Assembly (NCBI GenBank): GCA_013396915.1
Contig: VWZL01002827.1
Span: 1-64,000, forward strand
Origin: Stercorarius parasiticus
Taxonomy: Eukaryota > Chordata > Aves > Charadriiformes > Stercorariidae
Length of the DNA: 64,000 nt
Direction: 5' to 3'
Position 1 is the stretch's first letter, and every line of letters begins with the position of its first letter. The position numbers were made by a program, and so were the translations under genes. Positions 25,437 through 39,400 of this stretch are shown here, piece by piece. A model generated the notes under the pieces. It searched no databases. It saw nothing but the letters and a program-made list of their open reading frames with translations, and had not been told where the DNA came from.

Positions 25437-28400
25437 TGTTCCAGAGTATTTTCCCCACAGGCACTACCAGAGCCTTTTGCTTTAATATAGGAGCATGGCT
25501 AATGGCTGGTTATCCTTATATCTATGCCACCATCCTCTGGTCTGCTGAAAATCAGGATAAACTTTGGCTTTAGGTTTTTACCTCCCATAAGAGGAAGAAA
25601 TATTTACATTTCTTTAGACAAATATTGCAGGCACCAAGAAGTCTGATTTACTATGGGAGATGAGAATTTAGCCAATAGCTATTTAAAAGTGGAGGTAGGA
25701 GGAAAGAGGATTTTTTTCCTGTCATCAGTTATAAAGGAAAAACTAGGACCAAAAGACCAGGAAAAGTGAAGCATAAAACTCCAAAGATTACAATCTAAAC
25801 CCAAGTCTTTTTATTTCCATTTAATTTTACATTACTAAGGAACAACGCAGCTGTATCAAAGCAATTATATTGTTCCTCCATAGTTTATTTTTATTATTTC
25901 TGTCCTTCTAAGTTCTCTCTAAGAAAAACTTTTTGGAAATAGAGAGCTATGCTGGAAAAGCAAATCCTTAATTATTTTTCTGCTATTTATAACGCAGTTC
26001 TAACAAGAATGGAAGTATGCTCATAAGGTCTATTGGGTTAATCTACAGCTTAGATCCATACATGAATTTGATGGATGTGTTGTCATGGGTTTAAAAAAAT
26101 AATTTGAAACAATATGTCTTTACAAACATAATTATTTACAGAACTATCAAAATATTCACCATTATTAATCTTGATTTTTAAAGTGGATTTTTCTTTTTGT
26201 AATGTAGATGAAGTGAGTGAGAAAACAGTTATGAAACCTAATCATCAAGTACATTTTGGTTTCTTTGTGCTTAGGCAGGCACAAAAGCCCCTTTAAAAAA
26301 TGCATAGGGATCTATTGACTCCTGAAGACAAATTTGTTTGAGATAACCTTTCATGTCATGACGGCTAAAACAAACAGTACTGGGACTTTAGTCATAAGAA
26401 AAGCTTTTATAATATTAGCTTTTGTCTCCATTCCACATATACTATGAAAAGATAAATTCTCTCACAGTGCAGAGCCATTTGACATATATACTGACACCAT
26501 CACTTCTGTAGAATACTATATGTACAGTGTAAAGGCCGAAATGACCATTAGATTGCATAGTCTTGATGAACTTGGTAGAGCTTTAGCCAGTTATCTCTAT
26601 ACTACTATGTTCAATTAAAACATCTTTGGATAACATCTATCATCAACTTGAAACTTCAAGAACAGATAATTTACCACCTTAGACGTTAGTTTCAATGTTA
26701 ATTTCATATCTATGTATTCATATAGCATGTGGTCATGACAGAACTACCTACATCTTTACAGAGTTTTAAGATGTTTCTTACCTTAGATTTTAGACGATAA
26801 AGCAACAGATATTTGATTTTGCTTGCTTATTGTATTACAATGTTCAGGCTGAATTGGAAATGAAAATAATCCAGACTATTTCTGCCTTTGTCAGCCATGG
26901 ATAAACTGAAAGCATATTTACCTGTAAAATATACAAATATGATTATACAATCTCTGAAAGACATAACTTATTAGGTAATGTAAGCCTTCCATTTTGCTTT
27001 AACTAATTTGTTAAGCTTAATGTTAAAAATGTATATTTGTCTTAGTTATTGGAATTTAACTATCTTAGAGTATTTTTAATTGGAGCCTTTTGCAATGAAG
27101 GCTTAGAAAGCTAAGAACAACTTTCTCAGAGCTCAAAATAACCAGGAAGAACATCTTTTTAAAACCAAAATCTAATCAGTAAGATATCAAACATGTAAAG
27201 ACTTAATATTTAATAAGGGAATGAGCTGAATGACATTTGGACGGCGTCACATTTCGAAGGTGAAGTTCTTTGGACCTTTTTGAAGCAGATTTTAATTTTC
27301 TGTTAAATTTTAATGAATCTAAAAAATACTATTTCAGAAAGCAGCTTTTTTCAGTTGGTGTTGTTTTTTTAACTCAGTCACAGCTGTAAAGATGTATTAA
27401 ATAAATGGGCATTACTATACCAAAGTATAACAACATGCCTACAAAGATACTGAACCAAAAAAAGAGGGCACATTCAATAATTCCAAAACGCAGAGCAGTC
27501 TGAAAGACAGATTTTCCTCATGTAGAAACTTTTGAGAAGGGAGGTGTGAGTGTCCCTGAACTAAATGTTTCTTAATTTCTAAGGATTCTTGTCCTCACTT
27601 TTGCAACATTTAGAGCAACTTGTATTACTACAAGCAAGATAGTTGAGAAGAAAATAGATACAGAGGAGCATCAAGCATAAAACATTTTTCTTATTGAGAA
27701 ACAATATCACAATAAGGGAACTTCAACATAAGGGTTGTGGTGAGAAAAAATTGTCAAGCAGTACCAAGAATTTGGAGTATTTTTTCTTGTAATGATTCAA
27801 AAAGCAACTGAAATGATATTGTCGCTCAAAGGAACAATCATGTTAAATACAATGGATTTTGCCCATGGAAACTCATGGAACTAGACTTATTTGTATCCTT
27901 TTTAAAGAGGTAGAGAAATGGCCCAAAATGAAAACCAAGTGTAAAATTTTATAAGGACTTTTTTTCGTAGTTTCTTAATTTAAGCCACCAAATTAGCCAG
28001 CCTTTCCTCTGTCTTACCCTTGAATGCTTTCAGTTTTCAGTACATTCTTTTTCCAAAGACTATGCAAATCCTGAATATATCTATAACAGAAGTTGCCCAG
28101 ATCTGTACTGTAGACCAGGGAGATCAAAACAATAATGATTGTAAGTTCAGGAAATAAAAGTAATTATCTATAGAATTCTATCATTAACAGGACATGTCAG
28201 TTTACACTTCCACTTTTTCTTGAAAAATATTTTCTCTGAAATCTGTTTGCATTTTCCTTTCTCAACACAAAACACTGACTGCTTTAAGACTACTCTTCTT
28301 TTTCCCCTTCTTCACTTTTTTACCTCCCTGTTGACAGGTTAATCAGGTTACTTACATTAGCTGTGTTAGCATCCCCTTCTATTTGACTATATTCAGGCTT

Positions 28401-31400
28401 CTGCAAATTCAAAAGTACTCAGCGTTAACCTCAAACATCATCTGAAACTAGCAGATAAATTTCAGTGGTGTCCAATGGAGCAGATATACGCCAAACTTCC
28501 CAGAATTTCTGAATAAAAGATTAAGCATATTTAGAAGCCTAATGCCATATTAGAATTTCTCCATTAATATGATATTTAGTTTCCATATCTCTTTCCATGC
28601 CAGTAACACAATGTTGACTCTTATTCTATTTGTTTAATAGCTCTTCCTCTCAAGGTCTTGCTGATGTTTTTCCTTTCTTTCTTATCTCTTATGATACTTC
28701 CAGGAGCTTTTCTGGAAAACACACTGTGACTGTAGCACAACAGTAAGCCTTGGAGAGATTGACTGCCTTTGGCAATTTTCACTTTGCCGCGCATCTAAGC
28801 TTATCTGTTTCCCTAAATATTCAGCAAAGTGAATCTTACCAAGTCAGTTTTACTTGGTATATCAATATCTTGAAGGAGCAAGAGGTAGAAAACTGACCAG
28901 CTAGCTAGCTGAAACAACTTTGTGCCGTAGAAGTAGGTTTTTAGAGATGCAAGAGGAAAAAGAGCTCCCTCAGCTAGCTTGGTAAATGTGTTTGCAAGTT
29001 CTAATGTGGGATTTACAAAACTACCCTACCTCTCATTTACCTTCCTTTCAGCTTTTAAACATTACTATAAATAAATTAATCTTAAAACTAGACTGTAAAA
29101 ATGGCTTCAGAGGAAAATACCTCTGTAAATGAGACTCATTCTCTTTATCACTTGAGTTCCAAAAATGTGCAAAATGTCTAAAATCGCGAGTTACAGGTAT
29201 GATTCCAAGTACCACTTAGCAACGTACGGAAAATTTCTGCAAATATCTAGATGTTAGGCATAAGTTATCACATATATATTCCCTGTGACAAAAAGCCTGT
29301 GTGACCTGCAGCAGAAAATTTTCATGCTGCTCTTGCTGACTCAGAGAAACCTCGTTAAAATTTATACTTTTTATTTTACAGTCCCTACAGGTTTTTTTTT
29401 TTCTGTAAAAACCCAAGTGTTGTGTCATAGTTAATCCCTATTTTGCTCTCATACTTTTAAAATTGTGAATAAATTAACCTAAAACTAAATCTATGTAAAA
29501 GAAGGGTAGCTAATGTGTTATGAAATCTTGAAAAATTTTAAGAAAAAGAAATCATCCCAGAACACAGAACACAGAAGACAGAGAGCAAACATATCCCTGG
29601 TTTATGGTTGGAATACTGAACTATGCTTTTCCTCTAGTACTGAAGGGATTAAACTTTGTGGTTGAAAGTTTTCAGATCTCAAAGTGCCCTTGAATTCCCA
29701 GGTAAGTTGATAGTTAAACGTTCTCATCGTGGTATAGCTTGACCTTCAGGAGAATTCTGTTCGATCCAATCCTATTCACTGGAATTGGCTACTGTTTGTT
29801 GTGACAATTTCTATATTTTCTGTATTTTCCAACTATGGAATCCCCTAAAAGAGACTGAAGATCCCAAAGCTTGACTCTTGGTGAATCCAATTAACACAGC
29901 TCATTCTAGAAGTGATTTGTATCCATTCAGTCATGGTAATGATACCACATTTGTATCCTCTTTGGCATCATGGATGGCAGCAACATCCATTCTGAGTGAT
30001 CCAGGACTAGAAAGTTATATTTTAAGTACAGTAGAAGTGATGTGTGTGTTAAAGTAGATGCCAAAGATGAAGGTGCCACATCCCATGTATTTTATGTCTC
30101 ACTATACAGATGTTCAATTCCTTTGTTAGGTCAGTTTCTTAAATTTGAAGGATACTAAAGGATAGCTTTTCATTCCACAAGTTTAGCTCCTCCTGTCTTT
30201 ATTTTTTGTCCTGAGTTTAAATAGTCTCTCCTGTGTCCCATATATTGAAAGGGCTTCCTTCCTTTTTCCTGTCTCAGAGGGACACTGTCATGACTGAATA
30301 CATGGTCAGATCCTGGGATTAACCTTCCTATTTTCCTTCTCAGTACTCCCTTTGTGTGTTTTCCTGACCACTTTGAATAACTCCAGAAGAAAATGACGTC
30401 AAGTAAAATAGCAAGAAGCTCTGTATATACTCTTTAATTTATGAAAATGGAGATCTGGTGGTTGCTAAGGAAACAAAAACCCAGCACTTTCGCTGTGCAC
30501 CTGAGGAATTATCAAATCATTATAGGCCAGAAAATGAGATGAATATAGATATTTCAGTAATGTGATAAGAATTTTTCACCCTTTTTTCTGGAGTGCTTTG
30601 AATGTATCACTGCTGGGATTTTTAATACCAAGATCCACTTTGCCACAAAACCATGTCTGTGATATATGTTGACCAGTCTTTTAATAAATATCCATACAGA
30701 TTTATTAATGTATTTTTTTTAATGTTAATGCCAACATGGATTACATTGTGCTTCACTGACAACTATAGAATGAAAGCTCATGAATCTCCCCTGAGGCAAT
30801 GGGAGGCCTATCAGAAACGCTATGATGTGCAACTAGAGTAAAACTTTTAGTTTTTTGCTTCTGTTCTGTCACTACATGGGTTATTTAGCAAGCACTAAGA
30901 AATGTTCCAATTTGTACCTTTCTTTCAAAGGAAAACACAAGGATGCACAGCATGCTGGCTTTGGTGGCTTTTTTTTTCAGCTCCTAACAAGCTCCATTCT
31001 TGGCTACTTCAGAAAATCCTTACTAAGAATCTGGTGATACTGAGTTTTGGATATGATTAAACCCACTTAGCAAGGGAAGGGGCTGAGTGTTAACAGTGAC
31101 ACACAATCCCCATTTCTTAGATAATCATATATAAGTGACCTATTTATGAGCTATCAGGATTATATAATTGCACATCTTTAAATAAACATTTATGTCAAAT
31201 GAGTGAGAGACTCAGAAGCAATACCTACCTTATCAATTTTGAACACAAATTAGCCATTAATATGTTCTGCTAAGGTAACATTACAAGTAACAGACCACAT
31301 GTTCAAAGTTTTCACCTTTTTTTCCCCCCTCCTCAGTTCTTTACTGGTATCTAACTACTTCTACAAACCACAATTTCCAAACAATTTAATGGATTTTGTG

Positions 31401-32525
31401 CCAAATTGAAACACCTAATACTTCCTTTCTGATATTATAATGAAAAAGAAACAGGTCTGTTAAAACATGCCAAACAAGCCTATTGCTTTCATTATACATC
31501 TGAAGGACCATCTCCTTACTATGGCAAAAAATCAACAATTTATTTTAAGCATGTCCATTGAACTAGAGAACTGTCTGTTTTGACACACTTTAGAGTCTAA
31601 GTATAATAAATACTTGTCAGTTGCTGAAGCAGATTTTAAGATTAGACCACGAAATTAAAACAATAGGGGAAACTGTTCTTCACAGTGAGACAAAGTTTCC
31701 TGTGACAAATGATTAAGCTTAATTTTTCCAAGACAGAAAACTTAGTTTTGTAATTTTTTTACTTTTTGTTTCTGTTTTTACTTTGTTTTCATTGCATGCA
31801 GATGCCTTATATTTTTTTGAGCAATGAAACAAACAAAAGCCAAGTCAAAGAAAGACCTTGAAGGTGCTGCAGTTATAAGCAGATATACATCTTCTGTGTA
31901 TGAAATAATCATCTAAATCTTACATATTTCATTTCAATATATATGAGGGGACAAATTCTATTATCAGTATTAAGATATTATCTATATTAAGACTGTTGTT
32001 GTCAGCTGAAATCATTGTTCCTAAATCATATTTTGAACCTACCTCAGAAAAAATATGACTTAAAAGGTCATTGGTTTTATCAGATAAATTCAAAATTCTG
32101 ATACAAATAATTTCTGAAAAACAGAACAATTAATTTCTGATTTGAAAAATAAGTTAAAAACTTGAAACGCATAATCTCAATTTTTCCATTTGCTGCCTTT
32201 TCCTTTGTGTAGAAATAATCTAACACTCATTCCAAAGTTGTAAGGATCTTTATCTCTTTTTCACCTCAATCTATATTAAATAAAGATACAGATGAATGCT
32301 ATAATCGATTTCCTAATGTATTCTTCTGTGCTCCATAAACCTGAATGCATTGAAATTCTGGGCTCAGATGGTATAATACTATCCAGAGAAATTCTACAAG
32401 TTACTTACACATTGTCACACTTCTTAGATAAAAGAATTGAAACATTTTCATATCCTTTTCTTTCTATTTATTAATTTGTGGGAATGTTTAAGCTTGCAAT
32501 ATAAATACTAAATAATGTTCATAAA
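25437..32525. other. 7.1-kb AT-rich region without recognisable genes
   Basis: Open frames are short and random. A coding-like tail of 23 codons ends at 30841 (listed separately at low confidence). No LTR or CR1 sequence was recognised. The first about 150 bp after the CR1 could be older repeat debris. Confidence 0.5.
30769..30841 (+). CDS. possible terminal exon or chance frame
   Basis: After an AG at 30767-30768, a frame reads MKAHESPLRQWEAYQ then KRYDVQLE and a TAA stop at 30839-30841. The amino-acid mix (charged, with Trp, Gln and Tyr) differs from the Phe/Ile/Leu-rich chance frames nearby. The upstream pyrimidine tract is weak and I do not recognise the peptide. This may be a relic exon, a fragment of an unrecognised repeat, or chance. 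It is kept only because the composition stands out. Confidence 0.12.
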
Positions 32526-32661
32526 GGAGGCATTCAAGACCAGGCTTGATGAGGCTCTGAGCAATCTGATCTAGTTGAAGATGTCCCTGCTTACTGCAGG
32601 GGGTAGGACTAGATGATCTTTAAAGGTCCCTTCCAACACAACACATTCTATGATTCTATGA
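32526..32661 (+). mobile_element. CR1 LINE 3' tail, severely 5' truncated
   Basis: About 135 bp of the CR1 3' untranslated region: a GGCATTCAAGACCAGGCTTG start, GATCTAGTTGAAGATGTCCC, GGACTAGATGATCTTTAAAG, and the terminal octamer repeats TTCTATGA at the right end. It has no coding potential. It is closely related to the tails at 9928-10212 and 48388-48457, which share the TTGAAGATGTCC or GGACTAGATGA(C/T)CTTTAAAGG blocks. Confidence 0.93.
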
Positions 32662-33011
32662 AATTACCAGTGCATATCATATTACTTTCTTTCAAAGAAT
32701 CACAGTTTACTATTTTAAAATCCATTGTAGTCTATGCATAGATTTTATAATTTATCCATCTCTGAGAATCATGTAAACTACTTCATAATTTCCCCCCACT
32801 GTTGAAAGACACCAAAGTCTACATGTGTCCACTTTGTTGGCTTCTGTGGTATGACTGTTGGAGACAAGCTCCATTGCTTTTGAATCTATAGCTCAAGAAT
32901 GTTGGCTGTGGCAAGATAAAAGAAATCAGCTTTTCAAATCACAACAGTAACTGAAAATGAGAATATTTGGTATGAACTCAACAGTTAAATGTCTTAGAAT
33001 ACTCTCACGTC

Positions 33012-33458
33012 TGTCGTAGGTTTAGCCGTATTGGCCAATCGTAACGACAGATGGCCCTCCCCCCGCCCTCTCCTCAGAGAGGAGAGGAAGAGATAAGGAG
33101 ATTTACGAGTTTAGAAAAAGAACTAAACTACTTTAATGAAAATAATAATAAATAAGAAAATAGTAAATAATATTAATAGAATAAAATAAAATAAAATAAA
33201 ATAAAATAAAATAAAATAAAATAAAATAAAATAAAGTAAAATAAAATNTTAGCTGACCTTGGTTGTTATAGCAATAAGTATAAGCAAGAGCCTCTGTGCA
33301 TACCATTCCTTGGTATAATCAGGTCTTATCACTCTGAGAGCGAACAGTTTCTGAACAACATGCTGTTAATTTCAGACTTTAGTCAGTTAGAAGAGGCCCA
33401 GCTAAAAAGTAAAATTACAAATCAGAAAATTGGTTCTGTTTTACCTCAAACCAGGACA
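33012..33458 (-). mobile_element. solo LTR of an avian endogenous retrovirus, 447 bp
   Basis: On the minus strand the element starts TGTCCTGGTTTGAGG and ends CCTACGACA, giving the canonical 5'-TG...CA-3' LTR termini, with a perfect 5-bp duplication outside. No internal retroviral sequence adjoins it, so it is a solo LTR left by recombination between two LTRs. A complementary ATTAAA (33132-33137) near the downstream end may be the polyadenylation signal. A GC-rich stretch with a GAGAGG-rich inverted motif lies near 33060-33090. The AT-rich core has expanded into an AAAAT microsatellite that contains an unresolved N. The TGTCCTGGTTTGAG start is shared with the LTR at 47529-48205, so the two are related. 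Class assignment (ERVK-like or ERVL-like) is uncertain. Confidence 0.85.
33181..33247. repeat. (ATAAA)n microsatellite with adjoining N
   Basis: About 13 tandem copies of a 5-bp unit with one G interruption at about 33236. It ends next to an N at 33248. It lies inside the solo LTR and probably grew from its AT-rich middle. The N suggests the true repeat number was not resolved. Confidence 0.95.
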
Positions 33459-33463
33459 ACGTC

Positions 33464-36400
33464 TAAAGACTTTCTGGAAAAGATCCTGCTGACTCTTGAA
33501 ATATAGCTGAAACAATATATCTCTTTGGAATTGCCATAACAATTTTACTTGGTTATTTCACATTTACAAACAAAATACTGAAAAATCTAACATCAATGTA
33601 TCTCTCCTACTCTAAATGTCATATTTTGATCAAGGTCAAACAGAAAATGCAATTTATCAAAACACAGGATAAGGACAATTTTGTCTCTTCAACTAGCCAA
33701 AAAGTACTTATCACACTGGCTATACAAATCACAGGGGATTTACAGAATGTCAGATTTGTCCCTAGAGGGACTATAATTTGAAAGGATTAAAAAGGTACTT
33801 TAATATAACCAGTATTTTTTTTTTATCTTTTTTTATCTTTTTTTTTTTTTCATTTAATCCAAGATATCTAGTCCAAATCAAGCTCCTAGTCTTAACCTAA
33901 AGGGCAGCAGGGGACCACATCAAATTTATTTGAAAAGAGCTTATCTTGGAGATACACTATGGGGTCTTATAGCTAGAATGGCCAAACTCAACTGGAGATG
34001 AGCTAGATTTTAATCAGAGAAGTATATTGGAATGTGCTTTATTCTCAGTAGTTTCATAGACCGACTATTAAAAAGTAATTATAAGTAGTCATTAATCAAT
34101 GGAATATAATGCATCTGCTCAATATTTTGTGAGTTAAATACCCATGACCTAAAGGACGTTGCAAAATCATATGGGCAAGGTGATCAGAAGCCTTAGACAG
34201 AGTGTGATTGAAAAAATTGAAGACTATATCTCAAAAAGCAGAGGAATAAGAATGGGAAGGGTAAATGCACAATGACAAATGGTATAGAGAGGGTAGATTA
34301 AAAAAATTATAACACAAAACCCCATAAAGACAAAAAAAATTGAGGTTCCAACTATAAACCCTGGTAAGATATACTCTGCTCCTGAGTCAAGTGAAAGTCT
34401 GTGGAACTCTGTGGTACATGCTGATCACTGAAAATGAAATTTAGCAAGATTTAAATAAGCACTTGATGTTTTGAAAGAATATTTGGTACTATTGGGAATA
34501 ATGGGCAGAAGGGAAAGGTGCATTATCCCATTTTTTAACTTCCTCTACATTCTCCAAAAGCCTCTGTCTGGAGGCCAACATAATAGATGGGCAATAGGTA
34601 TAATCACTACATGAACAACAACAAAAACCTTCCAGTCCAACATGCTGTCTCCAACAATGACTACCAATAGATGATTCAGTGGAGATACAAAAAACTTTAT
34701 CTAATAATGAGTAGTTAATACGATAGTTATGTGTATATATAATATTTGAACATACATTTGTGGAACAAATGATAATTATATTTAAAAATAACCCACCTCC
34801 CTGTCATTTAATGCCAAGAACCAAATTGTTTTTACTCTTGTGAACAGAAGTAGTTTTAAACAAAAAGAAAGCGATACTCTGTTTTGTATATTTCAGCACT
34901 TGATTTAACTCCATTTTGGAGAAAAAAAAGAACATGCCAAAATGTATCTAAAAAGAGAAATAAAATCTTGATTCTGAGATGTCCTGCCTACTGGGATGGT
35001 AGGGGTAGGCGAGTGTGGACCTGTACTCTGGAGCCTTCTCCATTTCCAAATTGCCTAATGTTTGGCTGCTGTGCCAAAAAGAAAATAGGTTTTGGAATAT
35101 GCTCTCCTCCCCCAGCACTTACTGAGCTGGGGAACATTCTGTTTCAGCATATTACACACACACACAAAACTTTATTTCAGGTACCAGTATTTATGACTTC
35201 ATGTTCAGTATCTTCATATTAATGTGATTGATAGTCTTTAAGTATCAGCAGAACGTCATCTTCTCGTTGTTCTTTCAATGAAAAAAATAGGATTTCAGGA
35301 GCAAAAACAGCCATGGTAAACCAATAAAATGTGCTACTGTTGTAATTAATTGAGATCCAATAAGGATTAGTGCAGATAAACAGTGTTTTTTCTGGTGCGT
35401 CTGAACATCTATCGCCACCACTATCCTCACTAGCATGTAGATTTCTGCTTTCAATTATTTAGCCAACTGAAAGACAAACAACTACTTCCTTTGGTCCTTA
35501 AAATTGCAGGCAATTTGATCTGAGGAACAAAAATAATTGCTTTCGACAGAAAATATTTTCTGTCATTTATCCTAATCCACAGTTTTCTGACAGTTTGTTT
35601 ACTTTGATTTATAATCAAGATTTCTTACTACCTTCATGTTTGCTGTCTGTCACTTATGCTCCAGATTAGGTTGAGACCAAGAGTGAAAGGGAATGATACA
35701 ATGAAAGGCTAAAGCCTGAGGTAGATTGAATTATTTAGTTTCTATGGGTTTAGAGAATAAGCTGCTATTAATTTACTCCTCCTCAGACCTGCTCCTCCCC
35801 ATGCAGCACTGGTGAGCTGACTGTTAACATCACTTTTATCCTATATGTTGCAAGGCTACTAACATTGGAGTGTGCTGCAAATGATGTAAGCTATGTGCTG
35901 CAAAGTACAGTGTCAAAGAAATGTCACAGAGTTGGGGTTTTCTGAACAGAATCTATAAAATCCTGCAGCACAGTGACAATCAGTGACAATCGAGTATTTT
36001 CAGTCCTTTGGAAAATAGTTTTGTGTTTTAAATGTATGAGGCAACATGGAAGTATAAATCCCACAGTGTTCTCTGTACACTGTCTTATGCTGGAAATAGA
36101 AAAATGTACACAAGGGTATGGAAAAAGATAGAAACAAAACCATTATCTGTTGTAGGTCTGTATTCCCTTGCATGAATTTAAGCTTAAGCAAGATTTATAT
36201 ATCCAGGCATCATAAATCAAAGAGGTACAAGGAACTCACAATTATGTTGGCATAAGTTGTATGCACATATAACAGATGTAACAAAATACATTCCTTCATA
36301 TAGATTACAGTGAATTGTTTTTCACTGGTTTGTGGAAAGAAGGGGGTACTGATACCCTTACAGAAATACTGTAGCTCTGTATCAAAATCACAAATTGTAC

Positions 36401-39400
36401 TCTGTAGTGTTTATCCCCAATAGGATAGAATTCCACTTGTTGTGGGCAGTATATGTTGACATTCTTGTATTGATACCTTGTATTGATTAAGTCAGGAAAG
36501 GCAAGGAGGTGACATCCAGGTTAGCTTTGGAATCAGAGATTCCTGGACTTCCACTGATTAGATATTGTGATACTTTTTTTCACTGTTCTTTTAATACCCA
36601 TTGGTACAAAGATTCATGAGTTTCTTTATTTTTTAAATTTAAATCTGGATATTTATTAGTAAGTCTTTTAAAGGAATGGGTCGATTTTGAGGGGAGCTTA
36701 ATACTCACAAATAGAGCAAAATGAAGCAAATATTGATGTTTCTGAGTCCTGCTACCCTTTTACTTGGGTTCTTAAATAAGTTTTAAAATATTATGTTTTA
36801 CCCAGGCTCTTATGAGGTAATGTCTCTTTTAGCAAGTTTGATCTTCAGTATGAAATTCTAGAAGAACACTCTCAAAATATAATATAGCAACAAAGTCTAG
36901 TTTGTGTCTATAAGCTGAATTAATTACATGACTTATATTGCAATATGGTAAGAAATATATCAAACACCATATGTGACCAAATAATGACATTGGAAGAAGA
37001 TACAGGATTGACAGGAGAAAAAAAGCAACATGTGAAATTTATTAAATGAAAAAATAAAATGTGAATATGTCTCCTTTTCAGTTCTGATAATCTGAAAGAC
37101 ACAAATTCAGCAAGACAAACTGAAAGGAGTTTAGAGCAATAGGCCAAATTGTGTGCCTAAAGCCAACAAATATTGTTCCACTAGGCAGAAGGATGAATAG
37201 AAAGAACTGAAGTTGCAGTGAGCTTAATGACACAAGCTAGCTAACCACTATGGCTAAAATATCCTACCTCCTTCGAAGTGTTCACTCTGCTATGTCTTGA
37301 AGGATTATGAGACAGAGAACAAACAAGTCAAGGTCTGCAAAAAAAACTTTTTTCCAAGAATTATAATGACCTGAGTGCCTCATGGTCTTTTAGTGGTCCA
37401 CATGTCTTCTCAAAAGCCTTCGGTATCTGAAACGATGGGAAACAGCAATGTAGTAGCATTCGGGTCCAACTAATGCTGCATAGCTGAAAAGATATCTACT
37501 AACCTTTTCTCTAGTTTATCAAAAGTGAAAGCATAGCTACATGTAGAAACAAAGAAATTCTAGATAGTTTTGGTAATAAGAGCTTCTATTGGTTTGTTGG
37601 AAACCAGAAATAGACTCTCATCATATCAATCCCCTAATAAACATCTTAGTAACTCAGAAGGCAGATATGGCTCTTCTTATACATCAGCTGTTTCCTAAGA
37701 AAAGATTGCATCTGTGTAGAGAGAGCAGTAATTGTCCATAGAATCAAATGTGAAAAGAAGTAAGATTGGTTTTAATTGAAAAGACCAAGACAATTCAAAT
37801 GTAAAGTAAAAGTAGATAATTTATGAATCTCAGAACTTTGTTCATGTTGTCTATAAATCTAATTTGCAAATTTATATGGACATTGAGAAAAACATGATGT
37901 TTTGCAGTTTCACTTGACTAAGATAGGAAAGCCAGGCCATGTATAATTTTTTTCTTTGTTTGTTTGTTTTTGTTTTTTTTTTTTTTAGTTTTATTTGTTG
38001 GTCGTTTGGGGTTTTTTTGGCTAGAAGACAATGGTCCTGGTAGTCACCTACATATCAAGGTCACTATTCAGTGAATAAGACTGTCAGCTTGCCCTACAGT
38101 TCAACCACTTGTCAACTGTATATGTGGTATTTTCTTAAAATCTAGAAAGTCTAAAGGCACCAATTAATGTTCTTTATTTTAATATATGTGCTGTGTGGGT
38201 AGAGGAGGAAGAGTAAACCTCAGATTTATTCATTGTTTCAGGTATAATGTGAAAATTTAACTTTGAATGTAACCTATAATGTTTACATTTTCAAATTTCT
38301 ATCTGGTTTGACACCCTCTGGGCCACAACAAGTAACAGATGCTGTCAATACAAATTACAGCACTTACACAATATTGTGACATACTTGAGTGAATTCAAGC
38401 GTTCATCTCAGCTGACTGCCTCTTACAAGGGCAACCACTTTTCACATCTGTTTTTCTTTCTTATAGCATCTGTCCTTCTTTCTTATAGTATCAACACCAT
38501 TGTTTAGAAACAAATAAAATGATACATTACCTACGAATATCCCTTTTCTGGAATGTAGTATAAGAGTATCTTTGCTTTCTCCTTTATTTGTGCATGAAAA
38601 CTCTTTATCCAGAGTATTATGGATATTGATACTATGGGCAGCCATGCAGTGAGAGCGATACGTTTCAGTCTTGCCTTTAAAGTCCAGTTAATTCACTGAG
38701 AATTTACCCTTTCTTTGCTTTTTCAACCATTTACCTTAGTGCTGCACTCTGATCATACCTATTTGCCAGAAATATCATGCTTTTATTATGCTGGGCTTGG
38801 AATTATATACAAGAAGGCAGATATCTTTCTTTTTGAAGCATTTGAAACAAGATGCAAAAGAGACTAACAGAACAAAAGGGAATGCATAAAGATAATAAAT
38901 CTTTATTATCTTAGTGATAATAAATATCACTAAGATATTTAGTGATGTAACTTTTTGCACAGTACATTTATATTCAATTACAGTTCATGAGGAGAAGAGT
39001 ACCATTAAACTATCAGCAATAATCAAGGTCATGACTACAGTGAGGGGGTTTTGCTCCCTATTGGGAGGTGTACTGAGTTAAAGTTAAATTAAATATGAGA
39101 AAGGGATAAAAAATGGAGTAACTTCTACTACAGGGCCTGGAAATTATATGGATTCACCAACTACTCCTTATTTTAAATAGTTAATCTCTCCTAATGGTTT
39201 ACTGTAATCCATGTAAGGCTATCTCAAGACACTTTTTCCAACTTTTTGAAATCTTTGGCAATAAAAGGAAAACTCAGTTAAGACAGGTGTTAAATGTGCC
39301 TAAGGAATATAGGTACAGTTGAATACCATTATGATAAGATTCATTAATCTAAATGGCTTAGTTACCTGAATTTTAAACTGATCTTGTCTCTGCTGCTTCT

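Larger units (their letters stand above)
33007..33463. repeat. 5-bp target-site duplication ACGTC flanking a solo LTR
   Basis: ACGTC at 33007-33011 and again at 33459-33463 immediately flanks the TG...CA-bounded element between them. Five base pairs is a usual retroviral integration footprint. Its perfection means the flanks have not decayed and the LTR boundaries are exact. Confidence 0.9.

Noticed and set aside
26085..26130. LTR-like motif TTGTCATGGGTTTAA
   Set aside because: No partner end and no LTR landmarks nearby; a chance match.
34884..35222. 112-codon plus-strand frame
   Set aside because: No recognisable domain, crosses an (AC)n run and ends in low-complexity sequence.
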